64,000 nt of DNA from SIG299 sp051880375 (GTDB taxonomy: Bacteria; Bacillota; Clostridia; Lachnospirales; Lachnospiraceae), in NCBI GenBank assembly GCA_051880375.1, contig JBJENV010000021.1, positions 22,135-86,134 of the forward strand, read 5' to 3'. The notes under the pieces are model-generated. The model was not told where the DNA came from, ran no database searches, and saw nothing but the letters and a program-made list of their open reading frames with translations. A program made the translations under genes and the position numbers. Each line of letters begins with the position of its first letter. Within the stretch, counting starts at the first letter, position 1. Below are positions 40,555 to 51,081 of this stretch, one piece after another.

Positions 40555-41028
40555 ATGAAGGTGACGATTTATACCGACGGTTCTGCACGTGGAAATCCGG
40601 ACGGTCCGGGCGGATACGGAACGATTTTAAGCTATATCGATTCTAACGGAAAAGAACATATCAGAGAGTATTCCCAGGGGTTTGTGAGGACGACGAACAA
40701 CCGGATGGAACTGCTTGCGGCGATTGTCGGTCTTGAGGCGTTGACGAAGCCGTGTGAGGTGACCTTGTATTCAGATTCGCAATATCTCGTAAAGGCGTTT
40801 AATGAGCACTGGATCGAGGGTTGGATAAAAAAAGGTTGGAAACGTGGAAAAAACGAGCCGGTGAAAAATGTGGATTTATGGCAACGCCTGCTTGCTGCAA
40901 TGCAGCCGCATCAGGTTGAGTATGTCTGGGTAAAAGGGCATGCCGGACATCCGCAGAATGAGCGGTGTGACGAGCTTGCAACCTCGGCGGCGGATTCGGA
41001 CCGGCTGCTTGTGGATACAGGAGTATAA
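40555..41028 (+). CDS. rnhA: Ribonuclease HI
   Basis: A 157-residue RNase HI that degrades the RNA strand of RNA-DNA hybrids. The active-site acidic residues are visible in YTDGSARGNPDGPGG, NNRMELLAAI, YSDSQYL and the final C-DELA. The basic loop WIKKGWKRGKNEPVKN is also typical. GGACAGGAG lies upstream. rnhA here is in addition to rnhB at 27.9 kb. Confidence 0.95.
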   Translation: MKVTIYTDGSARGNPDGPGGYGTILSYIDSNGKEHIREYSQGFVRTTNNRMELLAAIVGLEALTKPCEVTLYSDSQYLVKAFNEHWIEGWIKKGWKRGKNEPVKNVDLWQRLLAAMQPHQVEYVWVKGHAGHPQNERCDELATSAADSDRLLVDTGV

Positions 41029-41084
41029 AAATAATAAAATACCGTGGGAATGTCATATTACCCACAGTAAAGGAGATAAAACGT

Positions 41085-43760
41085 ATGGCAGAATATACGC
41101 CAATGATGATGCAATATTTAGAGACAAAGGAAAAATATAAAGACTGTATTCTATTTTATCGTCTCGGTGACTTTTATGAAATGTTTTTTGAAGATGCAGT
41201 TACCGTATCGAAGGAACTGGAGCTTACGCTGACCGGAAAAAGCTGCGGGCAGGAGGAGCGTGCGCCGATGTGCGGTATTCCGTACCATGCGGTCGACGGC
41301 TATTTAAACCGTCTGGTAAGCAAAGGTTACCGGGTTGCCATCTGTGAGCAGGTAGAAGACCCGAAGCTTGCCAAGGGGATTGTAAAACGTGAGGTAATCC
41401 GTATTGTCACACCGGGTACCAATTTAAATACACAGTCTATGGACGAAACAAAAAACAATTATCTCATGGGAATTTCCTATGTAGATCATATCTTTGGCAT
41501 TTCTACGGTCGATGTTACCACCGGTGACTATTATGTGACACAGGTGGATGAGCTTCGTCAGGCAGTGGATGAAATTATTAAGTTCATGCCGTCCGAAATT
41601 ATCTGCAATACGTCGCTTGTCGTGAGCGGTATGGATATGGAGGACTTAAAGAACCGTCTGAATATATCCGTCAATATTCTGGAGGACTGGTATTTTGACG
41701 AGGAAACGTGTGAGAAAGAATTAAAAAAGCATTTTCAGGTAGCTTCGCTGGACGGTCTTGGATTAAAGGATTACGATATAGGTACGATTGCGGCAGGTGC
41801 GGTTTTAATGTATCTGTATGAAACACAGAAAAACTCCTTAAGCCACATTACAAGACTGCTTCCGTATTCGACCGGAAAATATATGATTATCGACAGCTCC
41901 ACAAGAAGAAATCTGGAGCTGACCGAAACACTTCGGGAAAAGCAGAAACGCGGTTCCCTGCTTTGGGTATTGGATAAGACAAAAACGGCAATGGGCGCAA
42001 GAATGCTCCGCACCTTTATTGAACAGCCGTTGATTAAGAAAAAAGACATTAACGAGCGTCTGGATGCGATTGAAGAACTCAATGCAAATGTTATAACCCG
42101 GGAAGAAATGCGGGAATATCTGGATGCGGTTTATGATTTGGAACGACTGATGAGTAAGGTGAGCTACCGTTCGGCAAATCCGAGGGATATGATTGCTCTT
42201 CTTACTTCGCTTCAGATGCTGCCACATATCCGTTTTCTGATCAAAGAATTAGCTGCGGAGGAATGGAAGCAGATTTACGAAGATATCGATACGCTGTCCG
42301 ATATGGAGCAGCTCATCGACTCGGCGATTGATCCGGAACCGCCGCTTACTATTAAGGAAGGCGGCATCATCAAAACCGGATATAATGAAGAGGTGGATCG
42401 CCTTCGTCTGGCAAAGACCGACGGAAAGAACTGGCTGGCGGAACTGGAAGCAAAGGAACGGGAAGCAACCGGCATCAAAAACCTGAAAATTAAATACAAT
42501 CGCGTATTCGGCTATTATCTGGAGGTGACAAATTCCTATAAAGAGCTTGTGCCGGAAACATGGATCAGAAAGCAGACATTGGCAAATGCGGAACGCTACA
42601 CGACACCGGAGCTTAAGAAAATGGAAGAGGATATTCTCGGCGCCGAGGATAAGCTTTTTTCCTTGGAATATGATTTATTTACCGAGCTTAGGGATACGGT
42701 TGCCGCTCAGGTACTTCGGATACAAAAGACTGCCAAGGCGATTGCAAAGGCAGATGCTCTGGCGTCGCTCGCGCTTGTTGCGGAGAGAAACCATTATGTC
42801 AGACCATCCATCAACGAAAACGGTGTGATATCCATCAAAGGCGGAAGACACCCGGTGGTAGAACTGATGATTTCCAACGATATGTTTGTGGAAAATGACA
42901 CATATCTGGATAACGAGGCGCATCGTGTTTCCATTATTACCGGACCGAATATGGCGGGAAAATCGACGTATATGCGTCAGACGGCACTCATTGTGCTGAT
43001 GGCGCAGATTGGCAGCTTTGTTCCGGCGGAAAGTGCGGAAATCGGTATGGTAGACCGGATTTTTACCAGAGTCGGCGCTTCCGATGACCTTGCCTCCGGG
43101 CAGAGTACATTTATGGTCGAAATGACTGAGGTGGCAAACATTCTGCGTAACGCAACAAAAAACAGCCTTCTCATTTTAGATGAAATCGGTCGTGGTACAA
43201 GCACCTACGACGGACTCAGCATTGCATGGGCAGTCGTAGAGCATATAGCGGATGTGACAAAGCTTGGTGCAAAAACGCTGTTTGCAACACATTATCATGA
43301 GCTGACTGAACTGGAAGGACGTTTAGACAGCGTCAACAATTACTGTATCGCAGTGAAGGAACAGGGCGAAGATATCGTCTTTCTTCGTAAAATTGTACGA
43401 GGCGGAGCCGATAAGAGCTATGGTATACAGGTAGCCAAGCTTGCCGGAGTTCCGGAGGGAGTTCTGCGTCGTGCAAGGGAAATTGCGGATTTGCTGGCAA
43501 GCAACGATATCAATACGACGGCGGTATTACAGGAGACGGATTCTCCTGTTCATGAGGAATCGTCAGAGAAAAAAATACAGAAGAATGCTTCCGGAAAGAA
43601 GCATCAGGAAACACCGGATGGACAGCTCAGCCTGTTCGATACGCCGGATTATTCCGAAATCATTAGGGAATTACGTGAACTGGAAGTAGCGAAAATGACG
43701 CCGTTAGATGCGTTAAATAAGCTGTATGCAATGCAGGAAAAGGTGAAGCAGTTATTATGA
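41085..43760 (+). CDS. mutS: DNA mismatch repair protein MutS
   Basis: An 891-residue mismatch-binding ATPase. The N-terminal mismatch site shows FYRLGDFYEMFFEDA (the Phe-x-Glu motif), and the ATPase has ITGPNMAGKSTYMRQ, DEIGRGTSTYDGLS and FATHYHELTEL. The length is normal. A QLSLFDTPDY segment near the end fits the beta-clamp-binding motif. mutL follows with a four-base overlap. Confidence 0.98.
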   Translation: MAEYTPMMMQYLETKEKYKDCILFYRLGDFYEMFFEDAVTVSKELELTLTGKSCGQEERAPMCGIPYHAVDGYLNRLVSKGYRVAICEQVEDPKLAKGIVKREVIRIVTPGTNLNTQSMDETKNNYLMGISYVDHIFGISTVDVTTGDYYVTQVDELRQAVDEIIKFMPSEIICNTSLVVSGMDMEDLKNRLNISVNILEDWYFDEETCEKELKKHFQVASLDGLGLKDYDIGTIAAGAVLMYLYETQKNSLSHITRLLPYSTGKYMIIDSSTRRNLELTETLREKQKRGSLLWVLDKTKTAMGARMLRTFIEQPLIKKKDINERLDAIEELNANVITREEMREYLDAVYDLERLMSKVSYRSANPRDMIALLTSLQMLPHIRFLIKELAAEEWKQIYEDIDTLSDMEQLIDSAIDPEPPLTIKEGGIIKTGYNEEVDRLRLAKTDGKNWLAELEAKEREATGIKNLKIKYNRVFGYYLEVTNSYKELVPETWIRKQTLANAERYTTPELKKMEEDILGAEDKLFSLEYDLFTELRDTVAAQVLRIQKTAKAIAKADALASLALVAERNHYVRPSINENGVISIKGGRHPVVELMISNDMFVENDTYLDNEAHRVSIITGPNMAGKSTYMRQTALIVLMAQIGSFVPAESAEIGMVDRIFTRVGASDDLASGQSTFMVEMTEVANILRNATKNSLLILDEIGRGTSTYDGLSIAWAVVEHIADVTKLGAKTLFATHYHELTELEGRLDSVNNYCIAVKEQGEDIVFLRKIVRGGADKSYGIQVAKLAGVPEGVLRRAREIADLLASNDINTTAVLQETDSPVHEESSEKKIQKNASGKKHQETPDGQLSLFDTPDYSEIIRELRELEVAKMTPLDALNKLYAMQEKVKQLL

Positions 43761-45679
43761 GCAAAATAGCAGTACTGGATCAGGCAACCATCAATCAGAT
43801 AGCGGCAGGAGAAGTCGTAGAACGCCCTTCTTCTGTAGTGAAAGAGCTTGTGGAAAACGCCATTGACGCAGGCGCAACCTCGGTTACGGTTGAAATAAAG
43901 GAGGGCGGAATCGGCTTCTTACGTGTAACGGATAACGGCTCCGGTATGGAAAAGGACGACATTCCGGTAGCATTCCTGCGCCATTCGACAAGTAAAATCC
44001 GTTCCGCAGTCGATTTGCTTTCCATCGGAAGTCTCGGATTTCGTGGAGAAGCATTATCGAGCATTGCGGCAGTTGCGCAGGTAGAGCTACTGACAAAAAC
44101 GAAGGATGCATTTGTCGGCAGCCGCTATGTGATAGAAGGCGGTGAGGAAAAAGCATTTGAAGAAGTCGGCTGTCCGGCCGGCACGACGTTTCTTGTGAGA
44201 AACCTGTTTTATAATACACCGGCAAGGCGGAAATTTCTAAAAACGCCGATGACGGAGGGCGGCTACATCAGCGAACTAATGGAACGTATGGCGCTTTCCA
44301 GGCCGGATATTTCTTTTAAATACATGAATAACGGCAAGGTCGTTCTGCATACGACCGGCTCCGGTGAACTGAAAGATATCATCTATCATATTTATGGCAG
44401 GGACACTGCCATGGCATCGGTTCCTGCGCAATATGCAAAGGATACAGACGGTATTGAGATTTCCGGTTACATCGGAAAGCCTGTTCTGGCACGCGGAAAC
44501 CGCGGGCAGGAAAACTACTTTATTAACGGCCGATACATCCGTTGCAGCATCATAGGCCGAGCCATTGAGGATGCTTATAAATCCTATATGATGGGGCATA
44601 AGTATCCGTTTACGGCAATGCATATTTCCATTCCTGCAAATCTGATTGATGTCAATGTGCATCCGTCTAAAATGGAGCTTCGCTTTGCAAACGGCGAAGC
44701 GGTCTATCATGCAGTATACGAAACGGTTCGAGCGGCATTGTCCGGAAAAAGCATGATTGTACCGGTATCTCTTTCGGAACAGGAAGAAAAGAAGGAGCAG
44801 GAAGAAATCAGGAAGCAGCTTGAACAGACGAGGGTACCGGAGCCGTTTGAGCAGAAGCGTTTTGAGATGGAGCGTAAGACATCGGAACCCTGTTTAAAGG
44901 ACTATCAGCCGATTTTTAAGAATCCGCCTTCCGTGGTACGGGAAACGGCACCTGTTTACAGGAGCAGCCATGAAGCTTTACCGCCTGCTGCCAAACAGGA
45001 AGCTTTCCCGTCCGCTGCCAAACCGGAAGAACCGGTATCGGTCGGAAAGCCGGAACAGTTGAATTTCACAGCGGATTTGTTGGATAAAAAGCAGCAGAAG
45101 GAGTTTCACCTTATCGGACAGGTGTTTGCAACGTACTGGCTCATTGAAATGGAACAGCAGCTGTTTATCATCGACCAACACGCAGCCCATGAAAAGGTGT
45201 TGTTTGAACGCACCATGGAAAAAATAAAAAACAGAGAGGAAATTGTGACACAGACGCTGTTACCACCTCTCATTTTAAGCCTTTCCATGCGGGAAGCGGA
45301 CTGCTTAAACCGAAACATGGAGGTTTTCAGACGGCTTGGCTTTGTCATTGAGGAGTTCGGAGGAATGGAATATAAAGTGACTGAGGTGCCGGCTGATTTG
45401 GTATCCGTAGACAGTCGTGAGCTTCTGATGGAAGTGATCAATACCTTGATGAGCGAGCGTGAATTCAAAGATTCTGATTTACTGCTCGAAAAGGTAGCGT
45501 CACTTTCGTGCAAAGCGGCAGTAAAGGGCAACCACCGGATGTCGGAGGCAGAAGCAAAGCAACTGATTTCCGATATGCTCACCCTGGACAATCCATATCA
45601 TTGTCCGCATGGCAGACCGACCACAATTTCCATGTCAAAGTATGAACTGGAGCGGAAATTCAAACGAATTGTAAGCTAA
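43757..45679 (+). CDS. mutL: DNA mismatch repair protein MutL
   Basis: A 640-residue GHKL ATPase with the N-terminal motifs VVKELVENAIDAGA, DNGSGM and LGFRGEAL. The C-terminal domain carries DQHAAHEKVLFE, the metal-binding motif of nicking MutL proteins found where MutH is absent, and CPHGRPTTI near the end. It should nick the new strand after MutS binding. Confidence 0.97.
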   Translation: MSKIAVLDQATINQIAAGEVVERPSSVVKELVENAIDAGATSVTVEIKEGGIGFLRVTDNGSGMEKDDIPVAFLRHSTSKIRSAVDLLSIGSLGFRGEALSSIAAVAQVELLTKTKDAFVGSRYVIEGGEEKAFEEVGCPAGTTFLVRNLFYNTPARRKFLKTPMTEGGYISELMERMALSRPDISFKYMNNGKVVLHTTGSGELKDIIYHIYGRDTAMASVPAQYAKDTDGIEISGYIGKPVLARGNRGQENYFINGRYIRCSIIGRAIEDAYKSYMMGHKYPFTAMHISIPANLIDVNVHPSKMELRFANGEAVYHAVYETVRAALSGKSMIVPVSLSEQEEKKEQEEIRKQLEQTRVPEPFEQKRFEMERKTSEPCLKDYQPIFKNPPSVVRETAPVYRSSHEALPPAAKQEAFPSAAKPEEPVSVGKPEQLNFTADLLDKKQQKEFHLIGQVFATYWLIEMEQQLFIIDQHAAHEKVLFERTMEKIKNREEIVTQTLLPPLILSLSMREADCLNRNMEVFRRLGFVIEEFGGMEYKVTEVPADLVSVDSRELLMEVINTLMSEREFKDSDLLLEKVASLSCKAAVKGNHRMSEAEAKQLISDMLTLDNPYHCPHGRPTTISMSKYELERKFKRIVS

Positions 45680-45730
45680 GGAAGCAGGGAATGTTATATG
45701 TGCCGTTTTAGCGGCAGATTGTGAGGCAAT

Positions 45731-46696
45731 ATGACAGACGATGCAGTAAAAAAAACGTTGGTGATACTGGCCGGACCGACCGCTGTCGGAAAAACGAAGC
45801 TATCGATTTCGTTAGCGAAGGCATTGAACGGTGAAATCATTTCTGCGGATTCCATGCAGGTATACAGACGTATGAACATCGGAACGGCAAAAATTTCAGA
45901 AGCAGAGAAACAGGGAATTCCTCATTATCTGATAGATTGCCTTTCTCCGGAGGAAGATTTTCACGTAGTACGTTTTGTTTCGCTTGCAAAAGAAGCAATG
46001 GAACAGATTTACGCAAAAGGTAAGCTGCCGATTGTCGTCGGCGGCACAGGATTTTACATTCAGGCGCTTTTGTACGATATTGACTTTACGGAAAATGACG
46101 AGGATATGTCATACCGTGAGTATCTGGACAGGTTTTCAAAGGAGCATGGTGCAGAGGCGCTCCATCAGATGTTAAAAGAGGTGGATGAAAAGGCTGCAAG
46201 TGAAATTCATCCGAACAATATCAAGCGTGTGATACGTGCGCTGGAGTTTTATAAAAAAAGCGGCGGTATGCGGATTTCGGAGCATAACGAAGAACAGCGG
46301 AAGAAGGAATCCCCATATAATTTTGCTTACTTTGTGCTGACGGATGACCGTGCATTGCTTTATGAACGGATTGATGCGCGCGTGGATGAAATGTTAAAAC
46401 AGGGGCTTGTGAAAGAAGTGCAGGAACTGTTACAGGACGGTGTGCCGCGTACCGGAGTTTCCATGCAGGGGTTAGGCTATAAGGAAATCGCAGCATACTT
46501 ATGCGGGGAATGCACGTATGAGGAAGCCGTGTATCTGCTAAAGCGTGACACAAGGCATTTTGCAAAACGTCAGCTGACGTGGTTCCGCAGAGAGCCGGAG
46601 GTCCTTTGGATGAACCGGCAGGACTTTGGTAATTCGGAGCAAAGAATACTGGAAGAAATGATAAAAGCGGTAAAAGAAAGAAAAATAGGAGCATAA
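45731..46696 (+). CDS. miaA: tRNA dimethylallyltransferase MiaA
   Basis: A 321-residue enzyme that adds a dimethylallyl group to A37 of tRNAs reading UNN codons. The P-loop GPTAVGKTKLSI (about residues 14-25), ISADSMQVYRRMNIGTAK and VGGTGFYIQALLYD are family signatures. It follows mutL, a common order in Firmicutes. Confidence 0.96.
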   Translation: MTDDAVKKTLVILAGPTAVGKTKLSISLAKALNGEIISADSMQVYRRMNIGTAKISEAEKQGIPHYLIDCLSPEEDFHVVRFVSLAKEAMEQIYAKGKLPIVVGGTGFYIQALLYDIDFTENDEDMSYREYLDRFSKEHGAEALHQMLKEVDEKAASEIHPNNIKRVIRALEFYKKSGGMRISEHNEEQRKKESPYNFAYFVLTDDRALLYERIDARVDEMLKQGLVKEVQELLQDGVPRTGVSMQGLGYKEIAAYLCGECTYEEAVYLLKRDTRHFAKRQLTWFRREPEVLWMNRQDFGNSEQRILEEMIKAVKERKIGA

Positions 46697-46699
46697 AAG

Positions 46700-47986
46700 A
46701 TGGACGAACAGATTCAGATGATGTACAAAGATCTTGGTATTTCGGAAAAGGTATTAAACTTTTGCGGAGAAATCGAAAGCGGATTAAAGGAACGGTTTGA
46801 GAAAATCGACCGTATTGCCGAGTATAATCAGTGTAAAGTGATTGCGGCAATGCAGAAGAATAAGTTAAGTGACATTCACTTTGCGGCAACGACCGGCTAT
46901 GGCTATAATGATTTGGGCAGGGATACGTTAGAGGCGGTTTACGCCGATGTGTTCCGTGCAGAATCGGCACTGGTGCGTCCGCAGCTGACCTGCGGAACCC
47001 ATGCGCTTACCGTAGCGCTTGCGGCGAATCTTCGTCCGGGAGATGAAATTCTGTCTCCGGTCGGAAAGCCGTACGATACCCTGGAGGGTGTCATCGGAAT
47101 CCAGCCGGCAAAAGGGTCGCTTGCCGAATACGGAATTACGTATTCCCAGGTGGATTTACTGCCCGGCGGAAGGTTTGACTGGGACGGTATTACGAAGGCA
47201 ATCAAGCCGCAGACAAAGCTTGTGACGATTCAGCGCTCCAAAGGCTATCAGACACGTCCGACACTTTCGGTGGAAGCAATCGGAGTATTGATTGCCTTTA
47301 TCAAAAGAATCAAACCGGACGTCATCTGTATGGTAGATAACTGTTACGGTGAGTTTGTGGAAACCATCGAACCGACGGAAGTCGGCGCAGACCTGTGCGT
47401 CGGCTCGCTGATTAAAAACCCGGGCGGCGGTCTGGCTCCGATCGGCGGTTATATTGTCGGCAGGGAAGAGTATGTGGAGCAGTGTGCCTATCGTCTGACG
47501 GCACCGGGACTCGGCAAGGAAGTCGGTGCGACGCTTGGTCTGAACCAGTCATTGTTTCAGGGGCTGTTTTTAGCTCCGACGGTTGTGGCTGGAGCCTTGA
47601 AGGGAGCAATTTTCGCGGCGAATATTTATGAAGCACTCGGTTATCCGGTCATTCCGAACGGAAGCGAGCCGAGATATGATATCATTCAGGCAGTAACGCT
47701 CGGTTCTCCGGAAGCGGTTATTGCTTTCTGCAAGGGAATTCAGGCAGCGGCACCGGTGGATTCGCATGTCACTCCGGAGCCTTGGGCAATGCCCGGCTAC
47801 CATTCGGACGTCATTATGGCGGCAGGTGCATTTGTACAGGGTTCTTCCATTGAACTTTCGGCAGACGGGCCGATTGAACCTCCGTATGCGGTGTATTTTC
47901 AAGGCGGTCTGACATGGTATCATGCTAAGCTCGGTATTATGATGTCGGTACAGAAGCTGGCGGAAGCCGGTCTGGTATTGAAATAA
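46700..47986 (+). CDS. Methionine gamma-lyase family PLP protein
   Basis: A 428-residue protein of the aluminium-resistance/YnbB branch of fold-type I PLP enzymes. The PLP-binding lysine is probably in LIKNPGGGLAPIGGY, and the cofactor pocket is marked by LTCGTHALTVAL. It is common just downstream of miaA in Clostridia. Its true substrate has not been settled. Confidence 0.88.
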   Translation: MDEQIQMMYKDLGISEKVLNFCGEIESGLKERFEKIDRIAEYNQCKVIAAMQKNKLSDIHFAATTGYGYNDLGRDTLEAVYADVFRAESALVRPQLTCGTHALTVALAANLRPGDEILSPVGKPYDTLEGVIGIQPAKGSLAEYGITYSQVDLLPGGRFDWDGITKAIKPQTKLVTIQRSKGYQTRPTLSVEAIGVLIAFIKRIKPDVICMVDNCYGEFVETIEPTEVGADLCVGSLIKNPGGGLAPIGGYIVGREEYVEQCAYRLTAPGLGKEVGATLGLNQSLFQGLFLAPTVVAGALKGAIFAANIYEALGYPVIPNGSEPRYDIIQAVTLGSPEAVIAFCKGIQAAAPVDSHVTPEPWAMPGYHSDVIMAAGAFVQGSSIELSADGPIEPPYAVYFQGGLTWYHAKLGIMMSVQKLAEAGLVLK

Positions 47987-48009
47987 AACAAAGTGGGAGG
48001 AGTGGAACA

Positions 48010-48270
48010 ATGTCAAAAAATTCTTGGATTTTGTTGCTTTTGATGCTTTCGGGAGTCGTATTGGGAGGGTTTTTAGGATATCTGGCGCGTGATATTTCCT
48101 GGCTTTCCTGGTTAAATTATGGACAGACCTTCGGATTAACCGGGTCAGACGGCTCCGCACTTGTTTTAAATCTTGGTGTACTTACCCTGCAGTTTGGATT
48201 GCAGATAAAAATCACCATCGGAAGCATTCTCGGTATTGTACTTGCCTTTTTCTTATACCGCAGATTGTAA
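48010..48270 (+). CDS. DUF4321 small membrane protein
   Basis: An 86-residue protein with two membrane helices, WILLLLMLSGVVLGGFLGYLA and IKITIGSILGIVLAFFLYR, and a short outer loop. DUF4321 proteins of this size occur near radC and mre genes in Clostridia. The role is unknown. GGGAGGAG lies upstream. Confidence 0.8.
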   Translation: MSKNSWILLLLMLSGVVLGGFLGYLARDISWLSWLNYGQTFGLTGSDGSALVLNLGVLTLQFGLQIKITIGSILGIVLAFFLYRRL

Positions 48271-48353
48271 TAAAAACTGAGCTGCGATAGAACGGACTGT
48301 CTATTCAGGTATCCTTGCTTTATCTTTCGGGAGAGATGGGGAAAGGACGTATC

Positions 48354-49055
48354 ATGTATAAAACAACTATGAAAGAGCTGCCGTTGTCGGAACGGCCATA
48401 TGAAAAGTGCGAAGCACACGGCCCGGAAAGCCTGTCGGATAAGGAACTGCTGACTGTGCTGATTCGTACCGGGACGAAAAAAGAACGTGCCGACGAGGTA
48501 GCGCTCCGGCTTCTTTCTGCCTGCGGAAAGGGCGGGTTGTCAGAACTCTCCGGAATGAATGCGGCACAACTGAAGAAAATCGGAGGTATCGGACGGGTAA
48601 AGGCACTTCAGCTACAATGTGTCTGTGAGCTTGCAAAGAGAATTGCATCGGGAAAACGTCTGCTTGGAACAAAAATTTCGTCACCGGAGGAAATTGCAGC
48701 ATATTATGGGGCAAACTTAAGGTATCACCGGAAAGAAGTGCTTATTCTGATTGTTCTGGATACCAAAAGCAGAGTTGTGGCGGAAGAGGTTCTGTCGCTC
48801 GGTACAGTCAATACTTCCATAGCAGACCCAAGAGAAATTTTTCTGGCAGCGCTAAAGCACCAGGGAGTATCCATTATTCTGCTTCATAATCATCCAAGCG
48901 GTGATCCTGAGCCAAGCATCGAAGATATTAAGACAACCGAACGGGTTCGTGATGCCGGAAAGCTGCTCGGAATATTCCTGCAGGATCATATTATTATCGG
49001 ACAGGATTCCTATGTCAGCTTAAGAGCTGACGGTTATCTTAATTTTTTGGGATAA
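48354..49055 (+). CDS. radC: RadC family JAB-domain protein
   Basis: A 233-residue protein. An N-terminal helix-hairpin-helix-like region (LKKIGGIGRVKALQL) is followed by a JAMM/JAB metal-binding domain with LLHNHPSGDPEPS. The start at 48354 has GAAAGGA upstream; an earlier in-frame start at 48315 lacks one. A DNA repair role was proposed long ago, but the activity remains uncertain. It precedes mreB as in many Firmicutes. Confidence 0.93.
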   Translation: MYKTTMKELPLSERPYEKCEAHGPESLSDKELLTVLIRTGTKKERADEVALRLLSACGKGGLSELSGMNAAQLKKIGGIGRVKALQLQCVCELAKRIASGKRLLGTKISSPEEIAAYYGANLRYHRKEVLILIVLDTKSRVVAEEVLSLGTVNTSIADPREIFLAALKHQGVSIILLHNHPSGDPEPSIEDIKTTERVRDAGKLLGIFLQDHIIIGQDSYVSLRADGYLNFLG

Positions 49056-49127
49056 TGATTGAAAAGCTGGCTCAAAAGTGTTAAACTAAATTAGATTGCA
49101 CTACTATGATAAAAAGGAGGTTTTTTT

Positions 49128-50150
49128 GTGGCAGCAAAAGTATTCGGAATTGATTTCGGAACAAGCACAATTAAAATATACAGAAAAAACGAAGGCGTTA
49201 TTTTTGACGAAAAAAACATTATTGCACTCTGCAATAATAGTGTTATGGCAATCGGAGATGAGGCCTTTGAAATGTATGGCAAAGCACCGGATAATTTTCA
49301 GGTGACATTCCCGGTAAGAAACGGTGTCATCGCCGATATTGCCAACATGCTTTCTCTGTTAAACAAGGCATTTGAACAGATTTCAAATAAGCACGGAAAA
49401 ATATCCGGAGCGGACATCATCGTTGCCTCTCCGACGGATATTACAGAGGTAGAAAAAAGAGCGTTTTTTGATCTTGCAGCCAGCTCTGTGGCTAAGCCGA
49501 AGAAGGTTCGTGTAGTTGAAAAACCGATTGCAGATGCCATTGGCGCAGGCCTTGATGTAATGAATGCAAGCGGCGTCATGGTAGTGGATATCGGTGCTGA
49601 TACAACCGAAATTTCCATTATGTCTCTCGGCGGTATCGTATTAAGTAAACTCGTCCCGGTCGGCGGCAATAAGTTTGACGAAAGCATCATCAGCAATGTT
49701 AGAAAGAAGTACAATCTTGTTATCGGCAACAAAACTGCGGAAACCATCAAGAAGAAGCTTGCTTATGCTATGGAGCCGGCACATGAAACAATCAAAGTGT
49801 ACGGAAGAGATGTTATGAACGGACTGCCGACGGAAGCAGAGATTGACTCGGAATTTGTTTACGAAACAATCAATGAAAGCCTTCATTCGATTGTGGATGC
49901 CGTGCGTATTATTTTGGAGAAAACTCCGCCGGAAATTTCTTCGGATATTATTGATTCCGGTATTTATGTCACAGGTGGCTCTGCCAGCATTAAAAATCTG
50001 GACAAGCTGTTTGAAAAAGAAACAGAACTTCCGATTAAGATTTGTGCAGACCCTGCCAATACAGTCGTAAACGGTCTCGGCAAGGTGTTAGAAGATTCAA
50101 AGTATGACTGCCTTGCGTTTTCATTAAAGCAGACATATTACGGCGGCTGA
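49128..50150 (+). CDS. mreB: Rod shape-determining protein MreB
   Basis: A 340-residue bacterial actin. FGIDFGTSTIKIY (phosphate 1 motif), VVDIGADTTEISIMSLGG (phosphate 2) and VTGGSASIKNLD (adenosine motif) are present. It directs the Rod complex for side-wall synthesis. The start is GTG at 49128 after a strong AAGGAGG. It leads the mreBCD-PBP2-minCDE-rodA run. Confidence 0.96.
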   Translation: MAAKVFGIDFGTSTIKIYRKNEGVIFDEKNIIALCNNSVMAIGDEAFEMYGKAPDNFQVTFPVRNGVIADIANMLSLLNKAFEQISNKHGKISGADIIVASPTDITEVEKRAFFDLAASSVAKPKKVRVVEKPIADAIGAGLDVMNASGVMVVDIGADTTEISIMSLGGIVLSKLVPVGGNKFDESIISNVRKKYNLVIGNKTAETIKKKLAYAMEPAHETIKVYGRDVMNGLPTEAEIDSEFVYETINESLHSIVDAVRIILEKTPPEISSDIIDSGIYVTGGSASIKNLDKLFEKETELPIKICADPANTVVNGLGKVLEDSKYDCLAFSLKQTYYGG

Positions 50151-50177
50151 GTAAGACTTTAGGCTTGGAGGAAGTGT

Positions 50178-51068
50178 ATGTCAAGACGTAGACGCAGAAG
50201 ACGTACGGAAAAGAAAAGAATATCCATTATGCCAAAGCATGTTCTGTTTTTACTTGGATTTCTCAGTATAGTAATTATGTTTGCATCGTATAAGTTTCCA
50301 AGCCTGATGCTTCCTGTACGTGATTCCCTCGATACGGTAATCGTACCGATGCAGAAAGGTATTAACTATGTAGGCCGCTCCATTTCGGACCGTTTGAAAC
50401 TATTTCAGGAAATTGAAAGTCTTCAGGCAGAAAACAAGGAATTAAAGGAGCAGCTGCAGCAGCTTCAGTATCAGACAGAAATGCTGGTAATGGAAAAATA
50501 CGAACTGAACAGTCTGAGAGAGCTTTTTGAACTGGACCAGAAGTATACGGAGTATCCAAAGGTTGCGGCGCGTATTATTGCAAGGGAAAGTAACGGCTGG
50601 TATAATGTATTTACCATTGATAAGGGATACGAGGACGGAATCTTAAAGGATATGAATGTAATAGCCGGAAACGGGCTGGTCGGCATTGTAACTTCCGTAA
50701 GAAAAAATTCTGCTACCGTGCGTTCGGTTATTGATGACAGCAGCAAGGTGAGCGGAATGTTTTTAAAGACCTCGGATACCTGCATTATTTCGGGTGACTT
50801 AAGTCTTGTCATGTCGGACGGCTTAATCAAGGTTTCCATGATTCCGTTAAATGCCGATATCAAGGATGGGGATGAGGTTGTGACCTCACATATCAGTGAT
50901 AAATTCCAACAGGGAATCTTAATAGGTTTTGTAAGGGACATTACGGTAGATTCGAGCAATATGACAAAGACAGCCTACCTGACTCCGGCAGTTGATTTTC
51001 AACATCTGGAGGAAGTACTGATTATAACAGAGTTAAAGGAATCCTATGAGTTAGACGATCAGGATTAG
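50178..51068 (+). CDS. mreC: Rod shape-determining protein MreC
   Basis: A 296-residue protein: basic start, one membrane helix (FLLGFLSIVIMFASYKFPSL), a coiled coil (EIESLQAENKELKEQLQQL) and the MreC beta domain (AARIIARESNGWYNVFTIDK, VIAGNGLVGIVTSV). It links MreB/MreD to PBP2 on the outer face. Confidence 0.95.
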   Translation: MSRRRRRRRTEKKRISIMPKHVLFLLGFLSIVIMFASYKFPSLMLPVRDSLDTVIVPMQKGINYVGRSISDRLKLFQEIESLQAENKELKEQLQQLQYQTEMLVMEKYELNSLRELFELDQKYTEYPKVAARIIARESNGWYNVFTIDKGYEDGILKDMNVIAGNGLVGIVTSVRKNSATVRSVIDDSSKVSGMFLKTSDTCIISGDLSLVMSDGLIKVSMIPLNADIKDGDEVVTSHISDKFQQGILIGFVRDITVDSSNMTKTAYLTPAVDFQHLEEVLIITELKESYELDDQD

Positions 51069-51081
51069 AAAGGAACAATCC